From assembly GCA_902785075.1 (NCBI GenBank), contig CACZXN010000009.1, positions 1 through 63,015 on the forward strand: a stretch of DNA of 63,015 nucleotides, in the 5' to 3' direction. Origin of the DNA: an uncultured Bacteroidales bacterium. GTDB lineage: Bacteria; Bacteroidota; Bacteroidia; Bacteroidales; Bacteroidaceae. Both the position numbers and the translations under genes were made by a program. The notes under the pieces were generated by a model. The model was not told the DNA's origin and ran no database searches. It saw only the letters and a program-made list of their open reading frames with translations. How positions within the stretch are numbered: the first letter of the stretch is position 1; every line of letters begins with the position of its first letter. This document shows positions 40,879 through 49,391 of this stretch, one piece after another.

Positions 40879-42921
40879 ATGAAACGATTGTCCATTTTAT
40901 TCATCACCGCCCTCACTCCACTCTTTGCTTCTGCTCAACGTATTATTGGAGAGCTTGAGGCAAACACGGATATGTCAATGGTTCCTGGCGACTCAACAAA
41001 TAAAGAATCTAAAGACAAAAAGTTGGTACCTGTTGATGTCTATGCATGGACTATTGATGAAACATACGGAAACAGGACCCCTACTTATGTTGACACTCTA
41101 CAACATCAATTTCAGAATGCCAACCTATCAGAAGGAATAAATGGGCATTACAGTCATTTGGGCAACCTAGGCTCTCCTCGCATAAATCGTATTTTCTTAG
41201 AACGCAAAGACAACGATGAATTCATATTCCTCCGTCCTTTCGACCAATTCTACATACAAGCAGACCAATTCAGATTTTACAACACAAAATCGCCATTCCT
41301 CAATGCGACATACAACACATGCGGTTCAAAGACAACAGGCGATGAACACATTAAAGTTGTTTATACACAAAACGCAGGTAAACGGATTAATATAGGCGGG
41401 TTATTTGACTACATGTATGGTCAAGGCTATTATAGTAACCAATCGACTTCACACATGGGAGCCAACGGATGGGCATCTTATATTGGTGATAAATATGATT
41501 TCCACTTCTTTTATTCTCACAACTACATGAAATTGACTGAAAATGGAGGTATCACCGATGAACTCTACATCACACATCCAGAGAATATGAAGCAGAGTTT
41601 TGATGCTGATGATATTCCGGTTTTTTTGACGAGCACATGGTCAAAACAGGAACACGATGTCATCCACTTCAACCATCGTTATAATATCGGTTTCTATCGT
41701 ACTGAGGGAGATTCCACAGACATGAAAGATGTATTCGTTCCTGTTACAAGTATCTTCCACACCTTTAGCCTACGATACCTTAGGCGTGGATATATCGCAT
41801 ATAATACACCTTCGAATTACCACACATTCGACTATATAGATGGAGACTCAACCAATGATCGAACAAAGAATTTCATCATGCGTAATACAGTAGGACTTTC
41901 GCTGCGAGAAGGTTTTAACAAGTACGCTGCTGCTGGTATTAATGCATATGTTGCATTTGAGCACCAAAGATTTGAGCAACCAGACTCCATGATAACAGCC
42001 ATAGGAAATTACTCACGTCTGATTACTAACAAAACGTCAGAGAACAACATAGCTGTAGGTGGTCAATTAATACGAACACAAGGTAAAATCATTCATTATA
42101 ACGTGAATGGAGAATTCACTGTAGCAGGAGAGCGGGTAGGTGATTTCTTTGTCGAAGGACGTGGAGAACTCAATTTGCCTATTATGGGTGATACAGCCCA
42201 GGTGGTACTGTCTGCCTACATAAAAGACAAGAAACCTTCATTTTACATACGTCATTATCATTCACGCCATGCATGGTGGGATCGTGATTTCAATAATGAA
42301 TGGCGTACGCGTATCCAAGGACATTTTTCTTTTCCTAAGACCAAAACAATGTTAACCATCGGAGTTGAGAACATAAAGAACTATTGCTATTTCCAAAATA
42401 CTGGAACTCCTTATACATCTTCAACAGGTGTGGGATACAGCAATAACATCACTCCATTTCAGCATAAAGGAAACATACAGATAATCAGTGCTAATCTTTG
42501 TCAGAATTTCAATTTCGGAATATTCCATTTTGACAACGATATTACCTACCAAAAATCAACCAAGTCGGATTTAATTCCATTACCTACGCTGTCATTATAC
42601 AGCAATCTGTATATCGAGTTCAAAATTGCAAAAGTGCTTAACTGCGAACTAGGTGGTGACTTAAAGTATTTTACAGAATACGAGGCTCCTGACTATTCTC
42701 CAGTTACAAGTCAGTTCATGCTCCAGAATACCAATAACCGCAAAAAAGTCGGAAATTATCCTCTTATCAGCATTTATGCCAACTTTGACTTGAAACGTAC
42801 TCGATTCTATTTACAGTATTATCATGTCAATCAATCAGATGGCAGATATCTATGGTTACCTGGCTACCCAATGAACCCTGGAGGATTACATTTCGGTTTG
42901 AGCTGGAATTTCTATGATTAG
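40879..42921 (+). CDS. Putative outer-membrane porin (Porin_10 family)
   Basis: A 680-aa protein with a signal peptide (MKRLSILFITALTPLFASA). It contains long amphipathic beta-strand regions rich in Tyr, Phe and Asn, and ends in GLSWNFYD, a typical outer-membrane barrel C-terminus with an aromatic next to the last position. VYAWTIDETYGNRTPTYVDT and LGNLGSPRINRIF are characteristic of the Bacteroidota putative porin family. It probably forms a barrel for small solutes. The upstream operon partners have unknown roles, perhaps in barrel assembly. Confidence 0.85.
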   Translation: MKRLSILFITALTPLFASAQRIIGELEANTDMSMVPGDSTNKESKDKKLVPVDVYAWTIDETYGNRTPTYVDTLQHQFQNANLSEGINGHYSHLGNLGSPRINRIFLERKDNDEFIFLRPFDQFYIQADQFRFYNTKSPFLNATYNTCGSKTTGDEHIKVVYTQNAGKRINIGGLFDYMYGQGYYSNQSTSHMGANGWASYIGDKYDFHFFYSHNYMKLTENGGITDELYITHPENMKQSFDADDIPVFLTSTWSKQEHDVIHFNHRYNIGFYRTEGDSTDMKDVFVPVTSIFHTFSLRYLRRGYIAYNTPSNYHTFDYIDGDSTNDRTKNFIMRNTVGLSLREGFNKYAAAGINAYVAFEHQRFEQPDSMITAIGNYSRLITNKTSENNIAVGGQLIRTQGKIIHYNVNGEFTVAGERVGDFFVEGRGELNLPIMGDTAQVVLSAYIKDKKPSFYIRHYHSRHAWWDRDFNNEWRTRIQGHFSFPKTKTMLTIGVENIKNYCYFQNTGTPYTSSTGVGYSNNITPFQHKGNIQIISANLCQNFNFGIFHFDNDITYQKSTKSDLIPLPTLSLYSNLYIEFKIAKVLNCELGGDLKYFTEYEAPDYSPVTSQFMLQNTNNRKKVGNYPLISIYANFDLKRTRFYLQYYHVNQSDGRYLWLPGYPMNPGGLHFGLSWNFYD

Positions 42922-42947
42922 TAACAACAATAAAATACTCAATAATT

Positions 42948-44216
42948 ATGAACAGATTATATATCTTCCTGCTTGCGCTACTCTGTTCTATCATATCAGT
43001 AGCCCAAGGGCAACAAATAAAGGTAGCTTGCGTTGGTAACAGCATCACATGGGGACATGGAATCCAGGACCGCAGTCATAATACATACCCTGCCCAGCTT
43101 CAACAACTACTAGGTGATGGATTTGATGTTCGGAATTTTGGTAATAATGGTAAGTGCGCCCAAGACGAAGCCGACGACCCATATACCAAGACAAAAGAAT
43201 ACGCAGATGCATTAGCATTTCTTCCTGATATTGTAATTATCAAACTCGGAACGAACGACTCTAAACCTCAGAATTGGAAGGACACGAAACGTTTCAAACG
43301 AGGGCTAGAGAAAATTGCCGTCAGTTTTAGCAAACTCAGTTCTAATCCTCGTATCATCATGGCCCTTCCAGCAACTGCTTTCAGTCATGCTTGGGCCATC
43401 AACGACAGCATCATCACAGCAGGCATTATCCCTGCTTGTCAACAAATTGCAGCTCACCATAAATGGCAAGTGGTAGACCTGCATCAAAAGACCTCTACAC
43501 TCTCCAATTTATTCCCTGATGGAATCCATCCTAACGAGACCGGAGCAGGAATTATTGCCCAAGCCATCAGGGATGCAATACGTGAAGATGCGAATCGCCC
43601 TCAAGTTACGTTCTATTCTGACTTAGGTAATATTGTTATAGAACTATTCAACGAGACACCACTACACCGCGACAATTTTCTACGTCAAGTGAAGAATAAG
43701 ACATTCGATGGTGTATTGTGGCATCGTGTAATCAAGAACTTTATAATTCAAACAGGAGACCGTCTTAGCAAAAATGCAAAACCTGGTCAAATGTTAGGTG
43801 AAGGTGATGAAAAGCCTTCTGACCATATTCCTGCAGAATTCCGTGCGCCACTCTATTTCCATCAACGAGGGATGCTCAATGCAGCACGCGAAGGCGATGA
43901 TGTAAATCCGGAGCAAAAGAGTTCATCGACTCAATTTACAATTGTGACAGGTATGATCTATGATGATGAGAAACTTGACAATTGCCAAAAACGAATCGAC
44001 GAGTGGACAAACGGGCACTTCAAACTAACCGCAGAGATGCGCGAAACGTACAAAACCATCGGAGGTGCTGCACATCTAGATGGGAGCTACACTGTATTTG
44101 GTCGAGTAGTCAGCGGTATGGATGTTGTTGAGAAAATCGAGCGTGCAACAACTGACCAGCATGACCGTCCTATCCATGACTTTCGCATTACAAAAGCAAA
44201 GATTACAAAGAAATAA
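42948..44216 (+). CDS. SGNH-family esterase fused to cyclophilin-type peptidyl-prolyl isomerase
   Basis: A 422-aa exported protein (signal peptide about 1-21). Residues 23-217 are an SGNH/GDSL hydrolase: the block-I Ser in CVGNSITWGHG, Gly in NFGNNG, KLGTNDS and the DGIHPNE Asp/His end. Residues about 222-420 are a cyclophilin: NFLRQVKNKTFDGVLWHRVI, FIIQTGD, SSSTQFTIVTG and YTVFGRVVSGMDVVEKI. The reading frame is continuous. Each half is standard for its family, but the pairing is unusual. It might act on acylated glycans or folded envelope proteins; that is inference. It lies 26 bp after the porin gene on the same strand. Confidence 0.9.
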   Translation: MNRLYIFLLALLCSIISVAQGQQIKVACVGNSITWGHGIQDRSHNTYPAQLQQLLGDGFDVRNFGNNGKCAQDEADDPYTKTKEYADALAFLPDIVIIKLGTNDSKPQNWKDTKRFKRGLEKIAVSFSKLSSNPRIIMALPATAFSHAWAINDSIITAGIIPACQQIAAHHKWQVVDLHQKTSTLSNLFPDGIHPNETGAGIIAQAIRDAIREDANRPQVTFYSDLGNIVIELFNETPLHRDNFLRQVKNKTFDGVLWHRVIKNFIIQTGDRLSKNAKPGQMLGEGDEKPSDHIPAEFRAPLYFHQRGMLNAAREGDDVNPEQKSSSTQFTIVTGMIYDDEKLDNCQKRIDEWTNGHFKLTAEMRETYKTIGGAAHLDGSYTVFGRVVSGMDVVEKIERATTDQHDRPIHDFRITKAKITKK

Positions 44217-44247
44217 TACGATAGGCAAAAAAGCCATATAATGCAGA

Positions 44248-44775
44248 ATGACTATGACACGCGAAGAAACTGTTCTAGACTTCCTGAGCAAACACGACAT
44301 ATCATATTCCATCTATCATCATCCTGAAGGCAAAACTATTGCCGAGGCGAAACAATGGTGGAAGGATGACGGATCGGTGCATTGCAAGAACCTGTTTTTT
44401 CGCAATCACAAAGGAAATAAACATTACTTGGTATGCTTTCATTGCGACCACGACTTAGACATCCACGACCTGGAACATCGTTTGAAAGCATCTCTGGTAT
44501 CACAAGGACTTCCTTCGTGCGGCAAGTTGTCATTTGCATCACCAGAACGGATGATGCGTTATCTTGGACTTGAACCTGGGAGCGTGTCACCATTTGGATT
44601 GATTAACGACTCAGAGCATCATGTCCATCTTTTCCTTGACGAGACTCTTCGTTGTGCATCACTCCTTTCGTTCCATCCGAACGATTGCCGCGGTACAGTG
44701 GTCATCTCTAACGAAGCTTTTCACAAGTATCTTGAGGCTATTGGAAATGTTTATGAATATATCAAACTCTATTAA
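44248..44775 (+). CDS. ProX/PrdX-type prolyl-tRNA synthetase-associated editing protein
   Basis: A 175-aa YbaK/ProX-fold protein. YSIYHHPEGKTIAEAK and NLFFRNHKGNKHYLVCFHCD are the substrate-pocket start with the conserved K/N block, KLSFASPERMMRYLGLEPGSVSPFGLIND is the signature of ProXp-ala-type free-standing editors, and HVHLFLDETL follows. Such proteins deacylate Ala-tRNA(Pro). A start at 44254 is also possible (MTREE). It is probably co-transcribed with the gene 13 bp downstream. Confidence 0.88.
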   Translation: MTMTREETVLDFLSKHDISYSIYHHPEGKTIAEAKQWWKDDGSVHCKNLFFRNHKGNKHYLVCFHCDHDLDIHDLEHRLKASLVSQGLPSCGKLSFASPERMMRYLGLEPGSVSPFGLINDSEHHVHLFLDETLRCASLLSFHPNDCRGTVVISNEAFHKYLEAIGNVYEYIKLY

Positions 44776-44788
44776 ATAGTATACCTAT

Positions 44789-46216
44789 ATGAATGCAACT
44801 TATCTCGCTTATCTCATTTTTGCAGCAACGGTAACAGTTCTGTCTTTCGAAACTCAAGGTGACTATAGTGAAGACTATAAACAGGAGTTGAAGCCACGTT
44901 TGGTAGTCCTAACAGATATCGCACCTGCAGATGTGGAACCAGACGACATGGAATCTGCTATTCGCTTGATGGCATATGCCGACATGTTTGAGATTGAGGC
45001 TATCATGACGACTGTCGGATGGAACTGTGACCCTTATCCAGAGGAGTGGTCAAAATATCTCGATCAAGTAGTTGAAGCATACGGAAAGGATGTTGACAAC
45101 TTAAAAGCCCGTTCAAAGCAGAAGGGTTACTTAACTTTCGAGGAAGAGTCATGGCGTCAACCTATGGGCTACTGGCCAAGCGTAGAATATATCAAGAGCC
45201 GCATCATGCCTGGTAGTCACCGTGGTGGTATCGGAGTTGTAGGCGAAGAGAATGACTCTCCAGGCAGCGAATTCCTCATCAGTTTGGCGCTTGAGGACGA
45301 TCCCCGTCCTATTTATGTGGCAGCATGGGGTGGCGGAAATACGCTAGCACAGGCTATCTGGCGTATGAAACAGAGATATTCTGACGATGAGATGCAGACT
45401 TTCCTACGCAAATTTCGCATCTACACCATCACCGATCAAGATATGAAGTACGATATGCGAATGAACCGTGCCTATAGTTCGCATCAGTGGATGCGTCGTG
45501 AGTTTCAAGACGATCTTAAGTTCATCTGGGATGAAAACACATGGCAACTGCAATGTGAACTGGGCAAACAGCATTGGAACAAACATCAACAATACATACA
45601 GAACAATAGTGCACTAGGCAGAATCTATCCGAATTACAAATGGGGTGTTGAAGGAGACACTCCAAGTTTTCTCTATGTTATGCCAAATGGTCTGAGTGAT
45701 CCGAACGACCCACATCAAGCAAACTGGGGTGGCTATCACACGTTCGGTCTCAGTCCTGACGAACAAACCAATGCATGGACCAGTTGGGAGCCTATGCAGA
45801 AACGCATTACCGAAAGTTATAAGAAGCGGTTCTACCCTGACGAACTGAACGATTTCTGTGCTCGCATGCAATGGGCACAAGACGGTAAAGGCAATCATAA
45901 TCCAGAAGTATATATCAATGGGAAACATTCGTCCAGACCTCTTGTAGTAAAGGTCAAGGCAGGAAAGACCTTACGTTTGAGCGCCAAACAAAGCAAAGAT
46001 GCTGATAAGGATAAGCTCACATATCAATGGTGGCAACAACCTGAAGCAGGCAGCATCGGCAAAATGCTTACCATTATCGGAGCCGACAAACCTGTTGCAA
46101 AGGTTACCATTCCTGCAGATGCAAAAGGCAAAATCATCCATATCGTCTGCGAAGTGCACGACAATGGACCTTTCAATCTTGTAGGATATCAACGTGTTAT
46201 CATTCGTGTACAATAA
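44789..46216 (+). CDS. DUF1593 nucleoside-hydrolase-like exported protein
   Basis: A 475-aa protein with an N-terminal hydrophobic export signal. Residues about 35-340 match DUF1593, a nucleoside-hydrolase-like fold with an Asp-rich site (LTDIAPADVEPDDMES), WGGGNTLAQAIWRM and TITDQD. Residues about 375-475 form a C-terminal beta-sandwich domain like the Sde182 C-terminal domain (LSAKQSKDADKDKLTYQWWQ, then IHIVCEVHDNG). Homologs are linked to polysaccharide or nucleoside breakdown, but the substrate is not established. Confidence 0.85.
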   Translation: MNATYLAYLIFAATVTVLSFETQGDYSEDYKQELKPRLVVLTDIAPADVEPDDMESAIRLMAYADMFEIEAIMTTVGWNCDPYPEEWSKYLDQVVEAYGKDVDNLKARSKQKGYLTFEEESWRQPMGYWPSVEYIKSRIMPGSHRGGIGVVGEENDSPGSEFLISLALEDDPRPIYVAAWGGGNTLAQAIWRMKQRYSDDEMQTFLRKFRIYTITDQDMKYDMRMNRAYSSHQWMRREFQDDLKFIWDENTWQLQCELGKQHWNKHQQYIQNNSALGRIYPNYKWGVEGDTPSFLYVMPNGLSDPNDPHQANWGGYHTFGLSPDEQTNAWTSWEPMQKRITESYKKRFYPDELNDFCARMQWAQDGKGNHNPEVYINGKHSSRPLVVKVKAGKTLRLSAKQSKDADKDKLTYQWWQQPEAGSIGKMLTIIGADKPVAKVTIPADAKGKIIHIVCEVHDNGPFNLVGYQRVIIRVQ

Positions 46217-46265
46217 TTCTTTATTGACTACATATTACAATATTTTAAAACTCAATTTTTTATTC

Positions 46266-47288
46266 ATGTTTCATTTCGACACCGATTATATGGAAGGCGC
46301 TCATCCTGCGGTGATGCAGCGACTCGTAGAAACAAATATGGAACAAACACCAGGCTATGGGACAGACCATTATTGTGACAAAGCCCGTGGACTCATACGT
46401 CAGGCTTGTGGCGACGAAACACTTGATGTTTATTTCCTAGTAGGAGGAACTCAAACTAATTCAACGATTATTGATGCACTATTGTCTCACCACGAAGGAG
46501 TTGTAGCAGCAGAAACAGGTCATATCAACGTTCATGAGTCTGGAGCTATCGAATCCTTTGGCCATAAAGTGCTTACCCTACCCTCACATGCAGGAAAGGT
46601 AGATGCACATGAGTTAGCACAATTTATCAGCGACTTCTATGCAGACGAAACTTATGAGCACATGGTGGCCCCAGGAATGCTTTATATTAGTTACCCTACG
46701 GAATATGGGACCATCTACTCCAAACAAGAACTTCAACAGTTGAAATCCGTTTGCCAGAAAGCACAGATTCCTTTTTTTATTGATGGTGCACGTCTTGGTT
46801 ATGGTCTTTCATGTGATGCAGCTGACCTCACACTCTCAGAACTGACTTCTCTATGTGATGTCCTGTATATTGGTGGAACAAAAGTTGGAGCCTTGTTTGG
46901 CGAATGTGTAGTTGCACATCCTGGACAACTGAAACACTTTACTCCATTAGTGAAACAACATGGAGCATTATTGGCTAAAGGAAGACTCTTAGGCATTCAA
47001 TTTGAAGTTCTCTTTACAGACAACCTTTATTTTCGAATCGCCCGTCATGCAGTTGAACAGGCGATGTTGCTGAAACAGGGATTCATTTCGAAAGGGTATC
47101 AGCCATTTATTGACTCACCTACGAACCAACAATTCTTTACACTACCAAACGAGGTAATGGACCGCTTAGCTCAACATCACACCTTCGAGATGTGGGGCAA
47201 ACGTGGTGACACACATACTACCGTACGCTTCGTGACTAGTTGGGCAACAAAACGTGAGCAAGTAGAAGCATTGATTGCTGATTTATAA
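46266..47288 (+). CDS. Low-specificity L-threonine aldolase family, PLP-dependent
   Basis: A 340-aa fold-type I PLP enzyme. FDTDYMEGAHPAVMQRL starts the active-site region, ETGHINVHESGAIESFGHK is the ring-stacking and substrate segment, FFIDGARLGYGL has the PLP Asp, and K206 in YIGGTKVGALFGE is the Schiff-base Lys. It cleaves threonine or allo-threonine to glycine and acetaldehyde, although related beta-eliminating lyases are possible. ATG 46266 is preferred over an upstream in-frame ATG at 46194 that lies inside the DUF1593 gene. Confidence 0.88.
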   Translation: MFHFDTDYMEGAHPAVMQRLVETNMEQTPGYGTDHYCDKARGLIRQACGDETLDVYFLVGGTQTNSTIIDALLSHHEGVVAAETGHINVHESGAIESFGHKVLTLPSHAGKVDAHELAQFISDFYADETYEHMVAPGMLYISYPTEYGTIYSKQELQQLKSVCQKAQIPFFIDGARLGYGLSCDAADLTLSELTSLCDVLYIGGTKVGALFGECVVAHPGQLKHFTPLVKQHGALLAKGRLLGIQFEVLFTDNLYFRIARHAVEQAMLLKQGFISKGYQPFIDSPTNQQFFTLPNEVMDRLAQHHTFEMWGKRGDTHTTVRFVTSWATKREQVEALIADL

Positions 47289-47375
47289 CTTTTGTCAACC
47301 ATTCATACCACGTATTTCATGAAAAAATACTAACTTTGCACTTGCAAGTAGTTTTGCAAAACTCAATAACAAATC

Positions 47376-47744
47376 ATGAAAGGATTATATACTATATTGC
47401 TTTTGATTGCCTCAAACAGCTTTATGACTTTTGCATGGTACGGCAATTTGCTGTTGAAACAGCATCACATTTCTGACAACTGGTCGTTACCAAAGGTCAT
47501 TCTTTTGTCTTGGCTGATAGCGGGTGTGGAATACTGCTTCCTAATTCCAGCCAACAGCATTGGGTCGGACATCAATGGCGGTCCGTTCACCCTCATGCAG
47601 TTGAAAGTGATTCAAGAGGTCATATCCATCTCTGTCTTCACAGTCATCGCTTTAATGTGCTTTCAAGGTCAACAACTACATTGGAATCACATCGCGGCAT
47701 TTATCTGCCTCATTGCGGCAGTTTGTTTCGTCTTTTATAAATAA
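47376..47744 (+). CDS. DMT family protein (DUF486)
   Basis: A 122-aa integral membrane protein with four helices, of the DUF486 branch of the drug/metabolite transporter group. SNSFMTFAWYGNL, LSWLIAGVEYCFLIPANSIG and FTLMQLKVIQEVISI are conserved family blocks. Substrate is unknown. The promoter -7 box TAACTTTG is at 47331-47338. purM follows 14 bp after the stop. Confidence 0.88.
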   Translation: MKGLYTILLLIASNSFMTFAWYGNLLLKQHHISDNWSLPKVILLSWLIAGVEYCFLIPANSIGSDINGGPFTLMQLKVIQEVISISVFTVIALMCFQGQQLHWNHIAAFICLIAAVCFVFYK

Positions 47745-47758
47745 ATAATAAGGTGTAT

Positions 47759-48925
47759 ATGGAGAATCAACGCTATATGATGCGCGGAGTGAGTGCCGCA
47801 AAAGAAGATGTGCACAATGCCATCAAGAATATTGACAAGGGAATCTTTCCTCAGGCTTTCTGTAAGATTATCCCTGATATATTGGGAGGCGATCCTGAGT
47901 ATTGCAACATTATGCATGCCGATGGAGCAGGAACCAAGTCGAGTCTTGCCTACATGTATTGGAAGGAGACAGGCGACTTAAGTGTGTGGAAAGGCATCGC
48001 ACAAGATGCGCTAATCATGAATACAGATGATTTGCTTTGCGTTGGAGCTGTCGATAATATCCTTGTCAGCAGCACCATTGGTCGCAATAAGATGCTGATT
48101 CCTGGTGAAGTCATCTCTGCCATCATTAACGGGACAGACGAACTGATGGCCGAACTCCGTGATATGGGAATCGGAATTTATGGCACAGGAGGTGAGACTG
48201 CCGACGTGGGTGACTTGGTACGTACCATTATCGTCGACTCAACCGTCACATGCCGCATGCGTCGCGCAGATGTCATCAATAATGCGAACATTCTACCAGG
48301 TGATGTCATCGTGGGACTATCGTCAACTGGTCAGGCCACTTATGAGCATCGTTACAACGGAGGTATGGGTAGTAACGGACTTACATCTGCCCGACATGAT
48401 GTGTTTGCTAAATACCTCGCAGAGCACTATCCAGAGAGCTATGACAAAGCAGTTCCTGAGGATTTGGTGTATAGCGGGCATTATAAGTTGACAGATCCTG
48501 TTGACGGTTCGCCAGTCAATGCTGGGCAGCTTGTCCTCTCCCCTACTCGCACCTATGCTCCTGTCGTACGTCGATTGCTTGACGAGTTACGTCCCAAAAT
48601 ACATGGTATGGTACACTGCACAGGTGGTGCACAAACTAAGGTGCTCCATTTCGTAGGAGAGAATTGTCGAGTCATCAAGGACAATATGTTCCCTGTTCCA
48701 CCACTTTTCCGTATTATCCATGAGGAAAGTCAAACCGACTGGGCAGAAATGTACAAAGTATTCAACATGGGTCATCGTCTCGAAGTATATCTTGCTCCAG
48801 AGGATGCTCAACAGGTTATCGACATCTCTCGTTCGTTCAACATCGATGCTCAGATTGTGGGACACATCGAGGAAGGTCCTCGAAGTCTTACCATCAAGAG
48901 TGAGTTCGGCACGTTTGAATATTAA
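47759..48925 (+). CDS. purM: Phosphoribosylformylglycinamidine cyclo-ligase (AIR synthase)
   Basis: A 388-aa PurM-family enzyme that makes aminoimidazole ribotide in purine synthesis. MRGVSAAKEDVHNAI is the start block typical of Bacteroidota PurM. HADGAGTKSSLAYMYWKETGDLSVWKGIAQDALIMNTDDLLCVGA and GTGGETADVGDLVRTI are the ATP- and phosphate-binding blocks. Length is a little above the E. coli form (345 aa). ATG 47759 is preferred over the GTG at 47753. It may share the DUF486 promoter; the terminator at 49005 closes the unit. Confidence 0.93.
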   Translation: MENQRYMMRGVSAAKEDVHNAIKNIDKGIFPQAFCKIIPDILGGDPEYCNIMHADGAGTKSSLAYMYWKETGDLSVWKGIAQDALIMNTDDLLCVGAVDNILVSSTIGRNKMLIPGEVISAIINGTDELMAELRDMGIGIYGTGGETADVGDLVRTIIVDSTVTCRMRRADVINNANILPGDVIVGLSSTGQATYEHRYNGGMGSNGLTSARHDVFAKYLAEHYPESYDKAVPEDLVYSGHYKLTDPVDGSPVNAGQLVLSPTRTYAPVVRRLLDELRPKIHGMVHCTGGAQTKVLHFVGENCRVIKDNMFPVPPLFRIIHEESQTDWAEMYKVFNMGHRLEVYLAPEDAQQVIDISRSFNIDAQIVGHIEEGPRSLTIKSEFGTFEY

Positions 48926-49004
48926 AACCTACTCAAGCATTACATTTTTATAATGGCAATGATATAGAATATAGAAGTTGCCCCGAAAAGTCAACATAAA
49001 GATT

Positions 49005-49050
49005 GAGCAGCCAATCATTGGTTGCTCTTTCCTTAATCCTTTTTTTTCTT
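49005..49050 (+). terminator. Rho-independent terminator after purM
   Basis: 10-bp arms GAGCAGCCAA (49005-49014) and TTGGTTGCTC (49018-49027), one G-U pair, followed by two T-rich runs. Confidence 0.85.
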
Positions 49051-49069
49051 ACCCCTAGAGTAAATTTCT

Positions 49070-49128
49070 GTTGCAAGTCGTGCAACGTATGTTGCAGGTC
49101 GTGCAACGTACATTGCAGGTCGTGCAAC
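49070..49128. repeat. 21-bp tandem array of TTGCA palindromes
   Basis: GTTGCAAGTCGTGCAAC and two near-copies start at 49070, 49091 and 49112, exactly 21 bp apart. Each has TTGCA/TGCAA arms around a 5-base centre. Confidence 0.9.
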
Positions 49129-49136
49129 AGAAAATA

Positions 49137-49212
49137 CCCTTAAGGGAAAAAACTTTTTCCCCTAGGGGCTGCAAATTTTTCCCTTAGGGGCTGCAAAATT
49201 TTCCCTTAGGGG
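49137..49212. repeat. 22-bp phased palindrome array (second locus)
   Basis: Boxes CCCTTAAGGG (49137), CCCCTAGGGG (49159) and CCCTTAGGGG (49181 and 49203) are exactly 22 bp apart, with CTGCAAATTTTT-type spacers. It is the same element as at 6014-6067, one box longer. The 49213-49358 stretch after it holds no further feature. Confidence 0.88.
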
Positions 49213-49391
49213 AAACACAAAAACAGGAGTTTATTCAGAAGATGTATCTACCTCATTATCGTTTTATCGAGAGGTCTATTTTTCCGTATTAACTGCTTAT
49301 ATTTGGACAGATTGGTAAAAAAACTTGAATAGAAAATGGTAGATTGCAGAATTATTCGTATATTTGCAAATTGAAGATAGAATAAAACAAT

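Noticed and set aside
49070-49212. CRISPR or leader-type array
   Set aside because: Periods of 21-22 bp leave no room for spacers; the interval between boxes is itself repeated.
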